This document shows positions 52,049-60,757 of a stretch of 64,000 bases of DNA, piece after piece. The notes beneath the pieces were generated by a model, which made no database searches, was not told the origin of the DNA, and saw nothing but the letters and a program-made list of their open reading frames with translations. Every line of letters begins with the position of its first letter. The stretch's first letter is position 1. The stretch covers positions 33,323-97,322 of the forward strand of contig CBDFGT010000018.1 of NCBI GenBank assembly GCA_965247225.1, written 5' to 3'. Origin of the DNA: CBDFGT01 sp965247225. Lineage in GTDB: Bacteria; Pseudomonadota; Alphaproteobacteria; Rhizobiales; Rhizobiaceae. The position numbers and the translations under genes were made by a program.

Positions 52049-52063
52049 TTAATATGACGTTAA
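52049..52063. promoter_or_regulatory. CtrA-like box TTAA-N7-TTAA
   Basis: TTAA at 52049-52052 and at 52060-52063 are separated by exactly seven bases, the full CtrA consensus spacing. It sits in the 228-base divergent region between the amidotransferase and pirin genes, 70 bases from the former. Short motifs occur by chance, so this is only a candidate. A TATATT at 52172-52177 may be the pirin -10. Confidence 0.35.
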
Positions 52064-52207
52064 TCTGGCAAGAACACTGTGACGACACGCCCTAGAGTAT
52101 CCGTCTTGCTCAAGCGATTTTGTGAACGCAGTGTAAGGTTTGTCCCGTCTTTGCAAGACAGATGATCTGACTATATTGGGGTCATAGCAACCGATCAGGA
52201 GAATGCC

Positions 52208-53119
52208 ATGTCGATCAGACCCGTGAAACAGACAAGTCATGCCACGCCTGCCATGGAAGGGGCTGGCGTCAAGCTGCACCGCGTGTTCGGCTTTGGAGAT
52301 CCCGCCCTCACAGATCCCTTCCTGATGATGGATGATTTTCGCAATGACAGTCCGCGCGACTATATCAAGGGCTTTCCGTGGCATCCGCATCGTGGCATCG
52401 AAACCATCACCTATGTTCTGGCCGGAACAGTGGAGCATGGTGACAGTCTTGGCAATCGCGGCGTCCTGGGCGCTGGTGATATCCAGTGGATGACGGCGGG
52501 AAGCGGCATCATGCATCAGGAAATGCCGCAAGGGGATTTTTCCGGCAAGATGCACGGCTTCCAGCTCTGGGCCAACCTGCCATCCGCATTGAAAATGACG
52601 GCACCACGCTATCAGGATGTCAAATCCGGCGATATTCCGGTTGTTATTGATGATGACGGCACGGCCGTTCGTGTGCTGTGCGGTGATTTCTGGGGCAGGA
52701 AGGGTCCGGTAGACGGCATTGCTGCCGAGCCGGTCTATGTGGATATTTCAGTACCGCCCGGCAAGCGCAAGACCTTCAGTGTTGATACATATCGCACAGC
52801 TTTTGCCTATATTTTTGCGGGCTCCGGCACATTTCGCGATGCGTCAGCCCCCATTGGTGTGAAGGTGGAAAAAGAGGTCAACGGCCAAGAACTGAACATT
52901 CGTGACATGTCCGGTAATCGCACCCTTGTCGTCTTTGACAGCGGAGATGAGATCACGGTTCAGGCCGGTGAAAACGGTATCCGTTTTCTGCTTGTATCCG
53001 GCAAGCCGATTCAGGAACCCGTTGCCTGGCATGGCCCGATTGTCATGAATTCGCGCGAGGAAATCATGCAGGCGATGCGTGAACTGCAAAATGGCACCTT
53101 TATCAGGGCAGCCCACTGA
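52208..53119 (+). CDS. Pirin-family bicupin protein
   Basis: A 303-residue protein with two cupin domains. The N-terminal cupin holds the metal ligands in HPHRGIETITYV, VEHGDS and GSGIMHQEMP. The C-terminal cupin is the pirin C domain (FAYIFAGSGTF). Bacterial pirins have quercetin 2,3-dioxygenase activity or act as redox-sensing partners of metabolic enzymes; the role here is open. A strong hairpin follows the gene. Confidence 0.93.
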   Translation: MSIRPVKQTSHATPAMEGAGVKLHRVFGFGDPALTDPFLMMDDFRNDSPRDYIKGFPWHPHRGIETITYVLAGTVEHGDSLGNRGVLGAGDIQWMTAGSGIMHQEMPQGDFSGKMHGFQLWANLPSALKMTAPRYQDVKSGDIPVVIDDDGTAVRVLCGDFWGRKGPVDGIAAEPVYVDISVPPGKRKTFSVDTYRTAFAYIFAGSGTFRDASAPIGVKVEKEVNGQELNIRDMSGNRTLVVFDSGDEITVQAGENGIRFLLVSGKPIQEPVAWHGPIVMNSREEIMQAMRELQNGTFIRAAH

Positions 53120-53122
53120 ATC

Positions 53123-53153
53123 ATATTCCCGCCCGTCTGACGGGCGGGAATAT
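53123..53153 (+). terminator. Perfect 13-base hairpin after the pirin gene
   Basis: ATATTCCCGCCCG (53123-53135) and CGGGCGGGAATAT (53141-53153) are exactly complementary around a TCTGA loop. No T run follows, so it may act as a 3' stabiliser or bidirectional structure rather than a simple intrinsic terminator. The rest of the gap to metK (to 53319) contains no gene; I see no SAM riboswitch I can recognise. Confidence 0.6.
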
Positions 53154-53319
53154 CATCCCTCCGTCCTCTCCTTGCTCCGATGGGCGACAAAGAAGTCACA
53201 ACGGCGGTTCGCTGCAAAGCAAGCAAGCGATATAAGGATATATTTATGTCTTTGTGCGCTTGTGTTTTTGACGCGAACTGAATAACAAGGTGTCGATTTT
53301 CATTGAGGGGAATGCCCGC

Positions 53320-54582
53320 ATGCGCTCTAATTATCTTTTCACTAGTGAATCAGTTGCCGAAGGTCATCCGGACAAGGTTTGCGACCGGATTTCGGATGAA
53401 ATTGTCGATCTGGTCTACCGCGAAGCCGCAAAAACCGGTGTTGATCCCTGGACGGTCCGGATCGCCTGCGAAACGCTGGCGACAACCAACAGGGTTGTTA
53501 TTGCAGGTGAAGTGCGACTTCCTGCGAGCCTTTTGAAGCAGGACAAGGACGGCAATATCCTCAAGGATGCCTATGGCGACCCGGCTATCAACCCGGCAAA
53601 ATTCAAGGCTGCAGCCCGCAAGGCGATCAGGGATATCGGTTACGAGCAGGATCGCTTCCACTGGAAAAAAGTCAGGATCGATGTGCTCCTGCATGCGCAG
53701 TCCGCTGATATTGCCCGTGGTGTTGACAATTCTGCGGATCAGCAGGGTGCCGAAGGTGCTGGCGACCAGGGCATCATGTTTGGTTATGCCTGCCGCGAAA
53801 CACCGGATCTGATGCCGGCTCCGCTCTATTATTCGCATCGCATTCTGGCACTTCTGGCGGCTGCCCGTAAAAAGGGTGACGGAGATGCCGGCCTCCTGGG
53901 TCCGGATGCCAAGAGCCAGGTGACTGTGCGTTATGTTGATGGCAAGCCAAGTAACATTGCCTCGATTGTACTGTCCACGCAGCATCTGGATGAAAGCTGG
54001 GATTCGGCCAGGGTTCGTCAGGTTGTGGAGCCCTATATCCGCGAAGCGCTTGGTGATCTCAAAATCGCCGATGATTGCAACTGGTACATCAATCCAACAG
54101 GCAAATTCGTGATTGGCGGCCCTGATGGCGATGCAGGTCTGACAGGCCGCAAGATCATTGTCGATACATATGGCGGCGCTGCCCCGCATGGCGGCGGCGC
54201 GTTCTCGGGCAAGGATACAACAAAGGTAGACCGTTCGGCTGCCTATGCCGCCCGGTATCTTGCCAAGAATGTGGTTGCGGCCGATCTTGCGGATCGCTGC
54301 ACGATCCAGATCTCCTATGCCATCGGTGTGGCCCAGCCCCTGTCCGTCTATGTCGATCTGCATGGAACCGGCAAGATTGAGGAATCCAGGCTTGAAGCCG
54401 TGCTGGCTGAGGTGATGGACCTGTCGCCAACCGGCATTCGCAAGCATCTTGATCTGAACAAGCCGATCTATGCCAAAACGTCAGCCTATGGTCATTTTGG
54501 CCGCAAGGCAGGCCGTGATGGCTCGTTCTCATGGGAAAGGCTCGATCTGGTCAAGGCATTGAAAGATGCCGTGAAGGGCTGA
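53320..54582 (+). CDS. metK: S-adenosylmethionine synthase
   Basis: A 420-residue enzyme making SAM from methionine and ATP. Motifs: TSESVAEGHPDK, DQGIMFGYA, GGAFSGKDTTKVDRSA with the catalytic and phosphate-binding residues. Length matches the slightly longer alphaproteobacterial type. The ATG at 53320 has GAGGGG nine bases upstream, whereas a GTG ten codons earlier has no good site. Followed 6 bases later by trmB, a SAM user, as in rhizobia and brucellae. Confidence 0.97.
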   Translation: MRSNYLFTSESVAEGHPDKVCDRISDEIVDLVYREAAKTGVDPWTVRIACETLATTNRVVIAGEVRLPASLLKQDKDGNILKDAYGDPAINPAKFKAAARKAIRDIGYEQDRFHWKKVRIDVLLHAQSADIARGVDNSADQQGAEGAGDQGIMFGYACRETPDLMPAPLYYSHRILALLAAARKKGDGDAGLLGPDAKSQVTVRYVDGKPSNIASIVLSTQHLDESWDSARVRQVVEPYIREALGDLKIADDCNWYINPTGKFVIGGPDGDAGLTGRKIIVDTYGGAAPHGGGAFSGKDTTKVDRSAAYAARYLAKNVVAADLADRCTIQISYAIGVAQPLSVYVDLHGTGKIEESRLEAVLAEVMDLSPTGIRKHLDLNKPIYAKTSAYGHFGRKAGRDGSFSWERLDLVKALKDAVKG

Positions 54583-54588
54583 TGCCGG

Positions 54589-55290
54589 ATGGAGAATGAG
54601 CGGCGGTCCCGGTCAACGGAAAGTTTCTATGGTCGGCGCAAGGGCAAACCCTTGCGCGATCTGCAGGTAAAGTTGCTGGAAACATCCCTGGCCGAACTCC
54701 GGATTGATCTGACACGACCGGCGCCCGAAGATATTCGGGCGCTGTTTGCTGTTGACGTGTCGTCACTGCGTCTGGAAATCGGCTTTGGCGGCGGAGAACA
54801 TCTGATCCACCGTGCCGTTGAGCGCCCGCAAACCGGTTTTATCGGCGTTGAACCTTTTGTGAACTCCATGGCGAAGCTTCTGGGAAAGATATCCGTAACC
54901 GGTGCCAGGAACATCCGCCTCTATGACGATGATGCCACGCAGTTGCTCGACTGGCTTCCTGACGCCTGTCTGGACCAGATAGATCTGCTCTATCCTGATC
55001 CATGGCCCAAGAAAAAGCACTGGAAAAGACGGTTCGTCAGCCAGGTCAACCTGGATCGGTTCCACCGGGTTCTGAAGCCGGGTGGCCTGTTCTGTTTTGC
55101 CTCGGATATTGATACCTATGTCAACTGGACACTCGCGCATTGCCGGGATCATGGAAGATTCCAGTGGATGGCAAAAAATGCCAGCGACTGGCTGACACCG
55201 TTTGAAAACTGGCCGGGTACGCGCTATGAGGCCAAGGCCAGACGCGAAGGCCGGTCATCGGCCTATCTTGCCTTTCGCAGAATGCCATAA
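54589..55290 (+). CDS. trmB: tRNA (guanine-N7-)-methyltransferase
   Basis: A 233-residue Rossmann methyltransferase. EIGFGGGEH is the SAM motif, IGVEPF follows, and LYPDPWPKKKHWKRR is the diagnostic TrmB block; WPGTRYEAKAR near the end is the tRNA-binding TxxE/FExxG region. It makes m7G46 in tRNA. Probably cotranscribed with metK. Confidence 0.96.
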   Translation: MENERRSRSTESFYGRRKGKPLRDLQVKLLETSLAELRIDLTRPAPEDIRALFAVDVSSLRLEIGFGGGEHLIHRAVERPQTGFIGVEPFVNSMAKLLGKISVTGARNIRLYDDDATQLLDWLPDACLDQIDLLYPDPWPKKKHWKRRFVSQVNLDRFHRVLKPGGLFCFASDIDTYVNWTLAHCRDHGRFQWMAKNASDWLTPFENWPGTRYEAKARREGRSSAYLAFRRMP

Positions 55291-55347
55291 AGACGCCGCG
55301 ATGGGCTTTAGAGCATGATGTCTCTGACTGGCGCTTTATCTGCCTGA

Positions 55348-55605
55348 TCAGTGCAGGCTTACCGTTTTCAGATCATCTTCAGCCGCTTTGAAAAATGTGC
55401 TGGAGCGATTGTCCGTCAGGAGAATGGGTGTACCATCGGCACCAAACAATGCCCAAAGGTCAAGACCAGGATCAATTTCCGGAGCTTCCGGAAAGCATCT
55501 GGAAACATCTGCGGCAGGCATTTTCCGGATATACCCGACTTTCCCGGCCCCAAGATGCGCCAGTTCACTTAAGGACAAACTGGCCGTGACATTCTTTGAA
55601 AACAT
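55348..55605 (-). CDS. DUF1150 family small protein
   Basis: An 85-residue protein matching DUF1150: LGAGKVGYIRKMPAADV, then GLDLWALFGADGTPILLTDNR. The family is confined largely to alphaproteobacteria and lies behind Hsp20 genes, as here with a 48-base gap. Function unknown; an accessory to the small heat-shock protein is inferred. Confidence 0.85.
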   Translation of the reverse strand: MFSKNVTASLSLSELAHLGAGKVGYIRKMPAADVSRCFPEAPEIDPGLDLWALFGADGTPILLTDNRSSTFFKAAEDDLKTVSLH

Positions 55606-55653
55606 TCATGTTCCTCCATCTTGTTGACGGGTATGCAGTTTTTTGAACTGCAT

Positions 55654-56085
55654 TTACTCTGGAACAAAAATGTTAATTTTCTTTACTATACGGGAGGCTT
55701 CCGGACGAATTAGATCAATCGACAACAAGCCATTTTTTAATGCCGCGCCCAGAACTTCCATACCGTCTGCCAGCAGAAACATGCGCTGGAATTGCCGCGC
55801 GGCGATACCGCGATGCAGATAGTCGCGCGGAGCCTGATCGGCCTGGCGGCCCTTGATCACCAGTTGTGTGTCATCGCGGATGATTTCAAGCTCGTCCTCG
55901 CCAAATCCTGCAACGGCCAGCGTAATGCGCAGTCTCTCCGGCAGGGCGTTTGTCGGGTCGGGCAAAAGCCGTTCAATATTGTAGGGTGGGTAGCCGTCAT
56001 TGGCCTTGATGATGCGTTCGAGATTTTTCTCGAAGGCATCAAAGCCCAAAAACAGGGAACTTGCGAAAGGTACTATTCTGCTCAT
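55654..56085 (-). CDS. Small heat-shock protein, Hsp20/IbpA family
   Basis: A 143-residue alpha-crystallin-domain chaperone. The N-terminal arm MSRIVPFASSLFLGFDAFEKNLER and NIERL precede the domain, in which LRITLAVAGF, LVIKG, YLHRGIAARQFQRMF and the dimer/oligomer strand LLSIDL are clear. The A/G-x-L motif is NGLLSIDL. It holds unfolding proteins for refolding. The Met at 56085 was chosen because upstream in-frame sequence is unlike the family. DUF1150 follows in the same operon. Confidence 0.93.
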   Translation of the reverse strand: MSRIVPFASSLFLGFDAFEKNLERIIKANDGYPPYNIERLLPDPTNALPERLRITLAVAGFGEDELEIIRDDTQLVIKGRQADQAPRDYLHRGIAARQFQRMFLLADGMEVLGAALKNGLLSIDLIRPEASRIVKKINIFVPE

Positions 56086-56150
56086 TTTCTTCAAAAGCCC
56101 TTGTGTCCAAGCGACCCGTTCCAGCCTGTAAAAAGCACTGGTCTGCCATG

Positions 56151-56173
56151 ATATGGGAACTGTGTGCAACAAG
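56151..56173 (-). promoter_or_regulatory. Candidate RpoH-type heat-shock promoter of hsp20
   Basis: On the minus strand CTTGTT (56173-56168) and CCATAT (56156-56151) are separated by 11 bases, resembling the alphaproteobacterial RpoH pattern of CTTG and CCATAT-like elements. It overlaps the nested dyads CAAGCGC/GCGCTTG (56170-56186) and GCGCAAG/CTTGCGC (56173-56189). Confidence 0.35.
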
Positions 56174-56257
56174 CGCAAGGCGCTTGCGCAGCCTCTTGCG
56201 GCAAATCATATTGAAGCGCAAAGATTTTCCAGGAATTTCACAAAGGCAGACCGGGAC

Positions 56258-57202
56258 ATGACATCACCACGCAGGATCATTATCGACACAGACCCGGGAC
56301 AGGACGATGCGGTGGCCATCATGCTGGCACTGGGCAGCCCGCAGGAGCTGGAAATCATCGGTCTGACGGCTGTTGCCGGAAATGTCCCCCTGTCCATGAC
56401 CAGCCGCAATGTCCGGATCATCTGCGAAATGTCCGGCAGACCCGATATCAGGGTCTATGCCGGTTGCGACACACCACTGAAAAGACCGCTGATCACCGCC
56501 GAGCACGTCCACGGAAAGACAGGTCTTGACGGTCCGGTTGTTGACGAGCCGACCATGCCGCTGCAGCCGCTGCATGCCGTGGATTTTATCATCCGGACTT
56601 TGCGCAATGAACCGGCGGGAACTGTGACCCTGTGCACATTGGGACCACTCACCAATATTGCCACAGCATTTTTGCGCGCGCCGGATATTGCTGCACGGGT
56701 CAAGGAACTGGTGATGATGGGCGGAGGCTATTTTGAGGGCGGAAATATTACTCCGGCTGCAGAATTCAACATCTATGTTGATCCCGAAGCTGCCGATCTG
56801 GTCATGAAATCCGGTGTGCCCATTGTGATGATGCCGCTGGATGTGACCCACAAAGTTCTCACCTTCAGGCACAGGGTTCAGAAAATTGCTGAAATAGGCA
56901 CCGGAGCCTCGAAATTCGTTGTCGAAATGCTGGAGTTTTTTGAACGGTTTGACGTTGAGAAATATGGGTCGGACGGTGGTCCTCTGCATGACCCGACGGT
57001 CATTGCCTATCTTCTCAAACCCGACCTGTTTCAGGGGCGGGCCTGCAATGTCGAGATTGAAACCCTGTCCGAACTGACGGTCGGGATGACCGTTGTTGAC
57101 TGGTGGCAGGTCACCAGACGTCCGCACAATGCCTTTGTCATGCGCTTTGTTGATGATCAGGGCTTTTTTGACCTGCTGACAGAACGGCTGGCAAGGCTTT
57201 GA
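56258..57202 (+). CDS. Inosine-uridine preferring nucleoside hydrolase family protein
   Basis: A 314-residue enzyme with the calcium/ribose motif DTDPGQDDAVA at the N-terminus, VHGKTGLDG, the EFNIYVDPEAA loop and PLHDPTVIAYLL carrying the last metal Asp. It releases ribose and a base from ribonucleosides. The ATG at 56258 is chosen from family alignment; upstream sequence overlaps the hsp20 control region. It is convergent with a ribokinase gene, so ribose from salvage could be phosphorylated by its neighbour. Confidence 0.94.
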   Translation: MTSPRRIIIDTDPGQDDAVAIMLALGSPQELEIIGLTAVAGNVPLSMTSRNVRIICEMSGRPDIRVYAGCDTPLKRPLITAEHVHGKTGLDGPVVDEPTMPLQPLHAVDFIIRTLRNEPAGTVTLCTLGPLTNIATAFLRAPDIAARVKELVMMGGGYFEGGNITPAAEFNIYVDPEAADLVMKSGVPIVMMPLDVTHKVLTFRHRVQKIAEIGTGASKFVVEMLEFFERFDVEKYGSDGGPLHDPTVIAYLLKPDLFQGRACNVEIETLSELTVGMTVVDWWQVTRRPHNAFVMRFVDDQGFFDLLTERLARL

Positions 57203-57259
57203 AACGCAGAGCCCGGTTCTGTCACATCTGTGCAGGATGATATGACCCCAGGGACTGCA

Positions 57260-58183
57260 TCAATCCGGGGATCCGTTTGCAGCCGCAATATGAAGGTCCA
57301 CATCTGCAAAGAGCGGAATGGAAGGTTGCGCACCGGGTTTCAGGCAGGCCAGAGACCCGGCAACAGCGGCACGGTGCAGGGCATCTTCAAAGCCCAGCCC
57401 GGAATCCAGACCGGCAGCGAGATATCCGCAGAATGTGTCACCCGCGCCCACCGTATCGACAGGTTCAATCACCAGTCCCCTTGTCGAGAGCATTTTGCCT
57501 CCGCGAACAGCCACGACGCCTTCGGCTCCGAGTGTAACAATCAGCGTCTGTTGCGATTTGGCATATATCCGCTGCATGGCTTCCATGCGCTGCACCTGTG
57601 ATGTGATGGCCTCTCCCGCCAGAAGCTCGAATTCGGTCTCATTGGCAATCACAATATCGGCCATTGCGGCGAGCCGTGCAGCCTCTGGGGTCAGGGGTGC
57701 AAGGTTGATAATGGAGGTCACCCTGGCCTTGCGCGCTGTTGCAAGCGCCGTTTCAACGGCCTCTGCCGGAATTTCCAGCTGCAGCATCAATATGTCGCCT
57801 GCACGCATGGCGGCAACAGCCTCCATGGCATCCTGCGGCGTCAGTGTTGCGTTGGCTCCGGGCACAACGGCGATCATGTTTTCACCGTCCCCGCCGACAA
57901 GGATAAGCGCCGTGCCCGTGGGCCGGTCACAGGATTTCACCAGCGAAAGGTCTGTACCGGCCTCTTTGAGAAGCGCCAGTGCGGGTGTTGAAAATCCGTC
58001 CTGTCCCACGGCCCCTGCCATGCGAACTTCCGCTCCGGCCCTGCGGGCTGCCAGTGCCTGATTGGCACCCTTGCCGCCCGCGGCTGTGGTAAAGTCCTGG
58101 CCGGATACGGTTTCACCCGGCCCGGGGAGCCGCTCTGCGGTGGCAATCAGGTCCATGTTGATAGAGCCAAAAACGGTGATCAT
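57260..58183 (-). CDS. rbsK: Ribokinase (PfkB family)
   Basis: A 307-residue sugar kinase. N-terminal GSINMDLIATAERLPGPGET and AAGGKGANQALAARRAGA are ribokinase signature 1; DTVGAGDTFCGYLAAGL is signature 2 with the catalytic Asp. It would phosphorylate ribose from nucleoside breakdown. It is the only sugar kinase in the window, so it is also a candidate to serve the distant sugar island, though it is 40 kb away. Confidence 0.93.
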   Translation of the reverse strand: MITVFGSINMDLIATAERLPGPGETVSGQDFTTAAGGKGANQALAARRAGAEVRMAGAVGQDGFSTPALALLKEAGTDLSLVKSCDRPTGTALILVGGDGENMIAVVPGANATLTPQDAMEAVAAMRAGDILMLQLEIPAEAVETALATARKARVTSIINLAPLTPEAARLAAMADIVIANETEFELLAGEAITSQVQRMEAMQRIYAKSQQTLIVTLGAEGVVAVRGGKMLSTRGLVIEPVDTVGAGDTFCGYLAAGLDSGLGFEDALHRAAVAGSLACLKPGAQPSIPLFADVDLHIAAANGSPD

Positions 58184-58230
58184 GACAGGCTGTCCTTTAT
58201 AAATATGATCGTCCCTCTTGCCAGAGTGGC

Positions 58231-59472
58231 CTAGTCGTCGTCAACCACGCGCAGTTTCAAAAGACCCGTCCGGCTTTCAGCCGATGGGGCAACAGAGGCA
58301 GATCCGGGCTCTGCAAAGGCACCGTTCAGTGAACCCTCAAATTCCAGGGCCTCAATTTTTGCGCCGCGCCTGGTCAGCTTTTCCGAAGATGTCAGGATCT
58401 GGTCTACATCCTTCTGCGCCAGCGAAAAATGACCGTGCAGCTTGCGTACCCTGTCATCCAGTCGCGAGAGATCTTCCATCAGGCGAATGACTTCGCCCTG
58501 GATCAGATGCGCCTGTTCACGCATTCTGGCATCCTTGAGAACGGACTGGATCACCTGGACAGACAGCATCAGAAGCGAGGGAGAGACGATGACGACGCGG
58601 GCGCGATGGGCTTTTTGCACCACGCCCTCAAAATTTTCATGAATCTCGGCAAATATTGATTCGGACGGCACGAACATGAAAGCCGTATCCTGTGTTTCTC
58701 CCTGCAGCAGGTATTTCTCGGAAATATCCTTGATGTGAAGCTCGATATCACGGCGAAACTGCTGGGTTGCCAGTTTGGTCATATCCGGCGAGGTTGCGGC
58801 ACGAATGGCATTCCAGGCTTCCAGGGGAAATTTGGCATCCACAACCAGTGCTGCCTGCCCGTTGGGCATGCGGATGGTACAGTCCGGCCTTGCCCCATTC
58901 GACAGCGTCGGCTGAAAGGCATAGGCACCCATCGGCAGGCCGTCGGCAATAATGGTTTCCATGCGCGCCTGGCCAAACGCGCCGCGTGTCTGCTTGTTGG
59001 AGAGAATCGCCTGCAAGCCGACAACATCCCTGGCCAGAGACTGGATGTTGTTCTGGGCCGTATCAATCACGGCAAGACGCTCCTGCAGGCGCTGCAGATT
59101 TTCCTGGGTCGCCTTTGTCTGCTCGGTCATGGACGAGCCAATCCGCTGGGTCATGCCGTCCAGGCGCTGGCCAATGGCCTGGTTAAGCTCTGCCTGCCGG
59201 GTGCCGAATACCTCTGCCATGCCGGCAATCCGCCCCTGCATTTCGGCCTGTGCCCTGAGGATTTCGTTCAGGCGCATTTCTGCCAGCGCAGACTGGCGGG
59301 CGGCTTCATCGGCCATCACGGCGGCTGCAAGAGAGGCACGGCGTGAGACAAGCCAGAACATCATCATAAAGAGGCCCGTACCGCCCGCGGCCAGAAGCGT
59401 CATGCCGACAGAAACCGGTAATGCCCCGAACATGAAAAGGACGGTGTCAAAGAGATGTGCTGTATTTTCCAT
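58231..59472 (-). CDS. rmuC: DNA recombination protein RmuC
   Basis: A 413-residue protein with an N-terminal membrane anchor (about 13-36), a long coiled coil (to ~150), and the RmuC nuclease-like domain with PQTLSNGARPDCTIRMP-like, VVDAKFPLEAW and FVPSESIF blocks. RmuC limits inversion at short repeats. It is divergent from def; the 221-base gap holds nothing I can identify. Confidence 0.94.
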   Translation of the reverse strand: MENTAHLFDTVLFMFGALPVSVGMTLLAAGGTGLFMMMFWLVSRRASLAAAVMADEAARQSALAEMRLNEILRAQAEMQGRIAGMAEVFGTRQAELNQAIGQRLDGMTQRIGSSMTEQTKATQENLQRLQERLAVIDTAQNNIQSLARDVVGLQAILSNKQTRGAFGQARMETIIADGLPMGAYAFQPTLSNGARPDCTIRMPNGQAALVVDAKFPLEAWNAIRAATSPDMTKLATQQFRRDIELHIKDISEKYLLQGETQDTAFMFVPSESIFAEIHENFEGVVQKAHRARVVIVSPSLLMLSVQVIQSVLKDARMREQAHLIQGEVIRLMEDLSRLDDRVRKLHGHFSLAQKDVDQILTSSEKLTRRGAKIEALEFEGSLNGAFAEPGSASVAPSAESRTGLLKLRVVDDD

Positions 59473-59693
59473 AATCCTGTCTTAGCAGATTCGTGCACCC
59501 GGCATAGATCAAAGCAGGAACATTAATGTGCAAAAAAGATTCTCCGGTTTCCCGGGTCTTGGTATGCGATGTTGGATGGAATGCCCTCTATAGCCGCTTT
59601 GCCGGGTTGACAGGGATAAAACCTGTATTTTGTGGGCCGACAGGGGCTATTGGGAGATTGAAAGCGCCCATATCCTGCGTTATGGGATGCATC

Positions 59694-60200
59694 ATGACAA
59701 TAAAGCCTTTGATCATCCTTCCCGATCCCGTCCTTCGACAGGTCTCCAAGCCTGTTGAAACCTTGGATTCCGGCATTCTGCGTCTTGCAGACGATATGCT
59801 GGAGACAATGTATGATGCGCCCGGCATTGGCCTGGCCGCCATACAGATCGGTGTTCCCCGTCGTCTTCTGGTCATCGATCTGGCAAAGGACGGTGAAGAC
59901 AGGGCACCGCAGGTCTTCATCAATCCGGAAATTCTCACCTCGTCAGAGGGGCGTTCGACCTATGAGGAAGGCTGTCTTTCGATCCCGGATTATTATGCCG
60001 AAGTGGAAAGACCCGCACAGGTTATGGTCCGTCATCTGGATCGCAACGGGCGGGAAGTGCTGACACAGGCCGAGGGTCTTCTGGCAACCTGCCTCCAGCA
60101 CGAGATCGATCACCTCAATGGCGTCCTGTTTATCGATCACATTTCCAGGCTGAAGCGGGATATGGTGATCAAGAAGTTCACAAAGGCCGCACGGGCTTGA
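59694..60200 (+). CDS. def: Peptide deformylase
   Basis: A 168-residue metalloenzyme with motif 1 GIGLAAIQIG (Ile for the more usual Pro), motif 2 EGCLSIP with metal ligand Cys94, and motif 3 QHEIDHLNG with His136, Glu137 and His140. It removes the formyl group from new proteins, the group installed on initiator tRNA by Fmt encoded just downstream. The ATG at 59694 fits the family start (MTIKPLIILPDPVLR). Confidence 0.97.
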   Translation: MTIKPLIILPDPVLRQVSKPVETLDSGILRLADDMLETMYDAPGIGLAAIQIGVPRRLLVIDLAKDGEDRAPQVFINPEILTSSEGRSTYEEGCLSIPDYYAEVERPAQVMVRHLDRNGREVLTQAEGLLATCLQHEIDHLNGVLFIDHISRLKRDMVIKKFTKAARA

Positions 60201-60286
60201 TATCTCCGAAATGTCCCTGAGGTCTGACACACTTGCGGTTTTCGCATGATTGCGATCTAATACAGTTTTATGGCGGGAGGAAACGC

Positions 60287-60643
60287 ATGCTACGCCCGGG
60301 ATCAACATTCGCAGCCATCTGCCTTGCAACATATATGTTCTTGTCCCCTGCCATGGCGCAGGATTTCAAATCCGATGGCTGGTGGGTGGTCCTTGCCTCG
60401 TTCAGGGAAAATGCGCCGGACAGGGACGCCTCCGAAGCCCGGGTGCGCAATGCCGCTGCCAAATGCGGAGTTGAGGCATTCAACGATTTCTCCGGCAAGT
60501 TTGAAGGTTTCGCGCCCGGCCTGACCGTGGTTGTTGCCTGGAGTGCCTTTGATACCAAGGTGCAGGCCGGATCTGTGCTGAAAATGGTAAAGCCGTGCAT
60601 TGGCGATGCCTATATCAAGAAAGCCCGCTATCTGGGCGAGTGA
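60287..60643 (+). CDS. Small exported protein, possibly SPOR-like
   Basis: A 118-residue protein with a signal peptide ending SPAMAQ and a GGGAGG six bases before its ATG. The mature part WWVVLASFRENA... ARVRNAAAKCG... NDFSGKFEGFAPGLTVVVAWSAF resembles the layout of SPOR-like peptidoglycan-binding domains but is too divergent to be sure. Two Cys could form a disulphide. It lies between def and fmt-truA. Confidence 0.78.
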   Translation: MLRPGSTFAAICLATYMFLSPAMAQDFKSDGWWVVLASFRENAPDRDASEARVRNAAAKCGVEAFNDFSGKFEGFAPGLTVVVAWSAFDTKVQAGSVLKMVKPCIGDAYIKKARYLGE

Positions 60644-60757
60644 TTTGGGTCTTGCAAAATGGTGCCCCGGAACGCATGAAGGGCTTTGGGAAAGCGCGCG
60701 CCGGCGTTTGGCCGGCCGGTTTTGTCCATCCCCTGTTGCAACGAGACTGTAGACCCT

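Noticed and set aside
53154..53319. SAM riboswitch ahead of metK
   Set aside because: The leader has GCAAGCGATATAAGG-like sequence, but I could not match it to the SAM-II or SAM/SAH consensus pseudoknots, so it is left as an ordinary leader.
55291..55347. TTTAGAGCATGATGTCTCT as part of an intergenic palindromic repeat
   Set aside because: It resembles fragments of repeats seen in rhizobia and brucellae, but only this short piece is present and no second full copy was found in the window.
56086..56150. ROSE-type RNA thermometer in the hsp20 leader
   Set aside because: Rhizobial hsp20 genes often have one, but the bases before the ATG (GAAGA as ribosome-binding site) do not show the conserved anti-Shine-Dalgarno hairpin.
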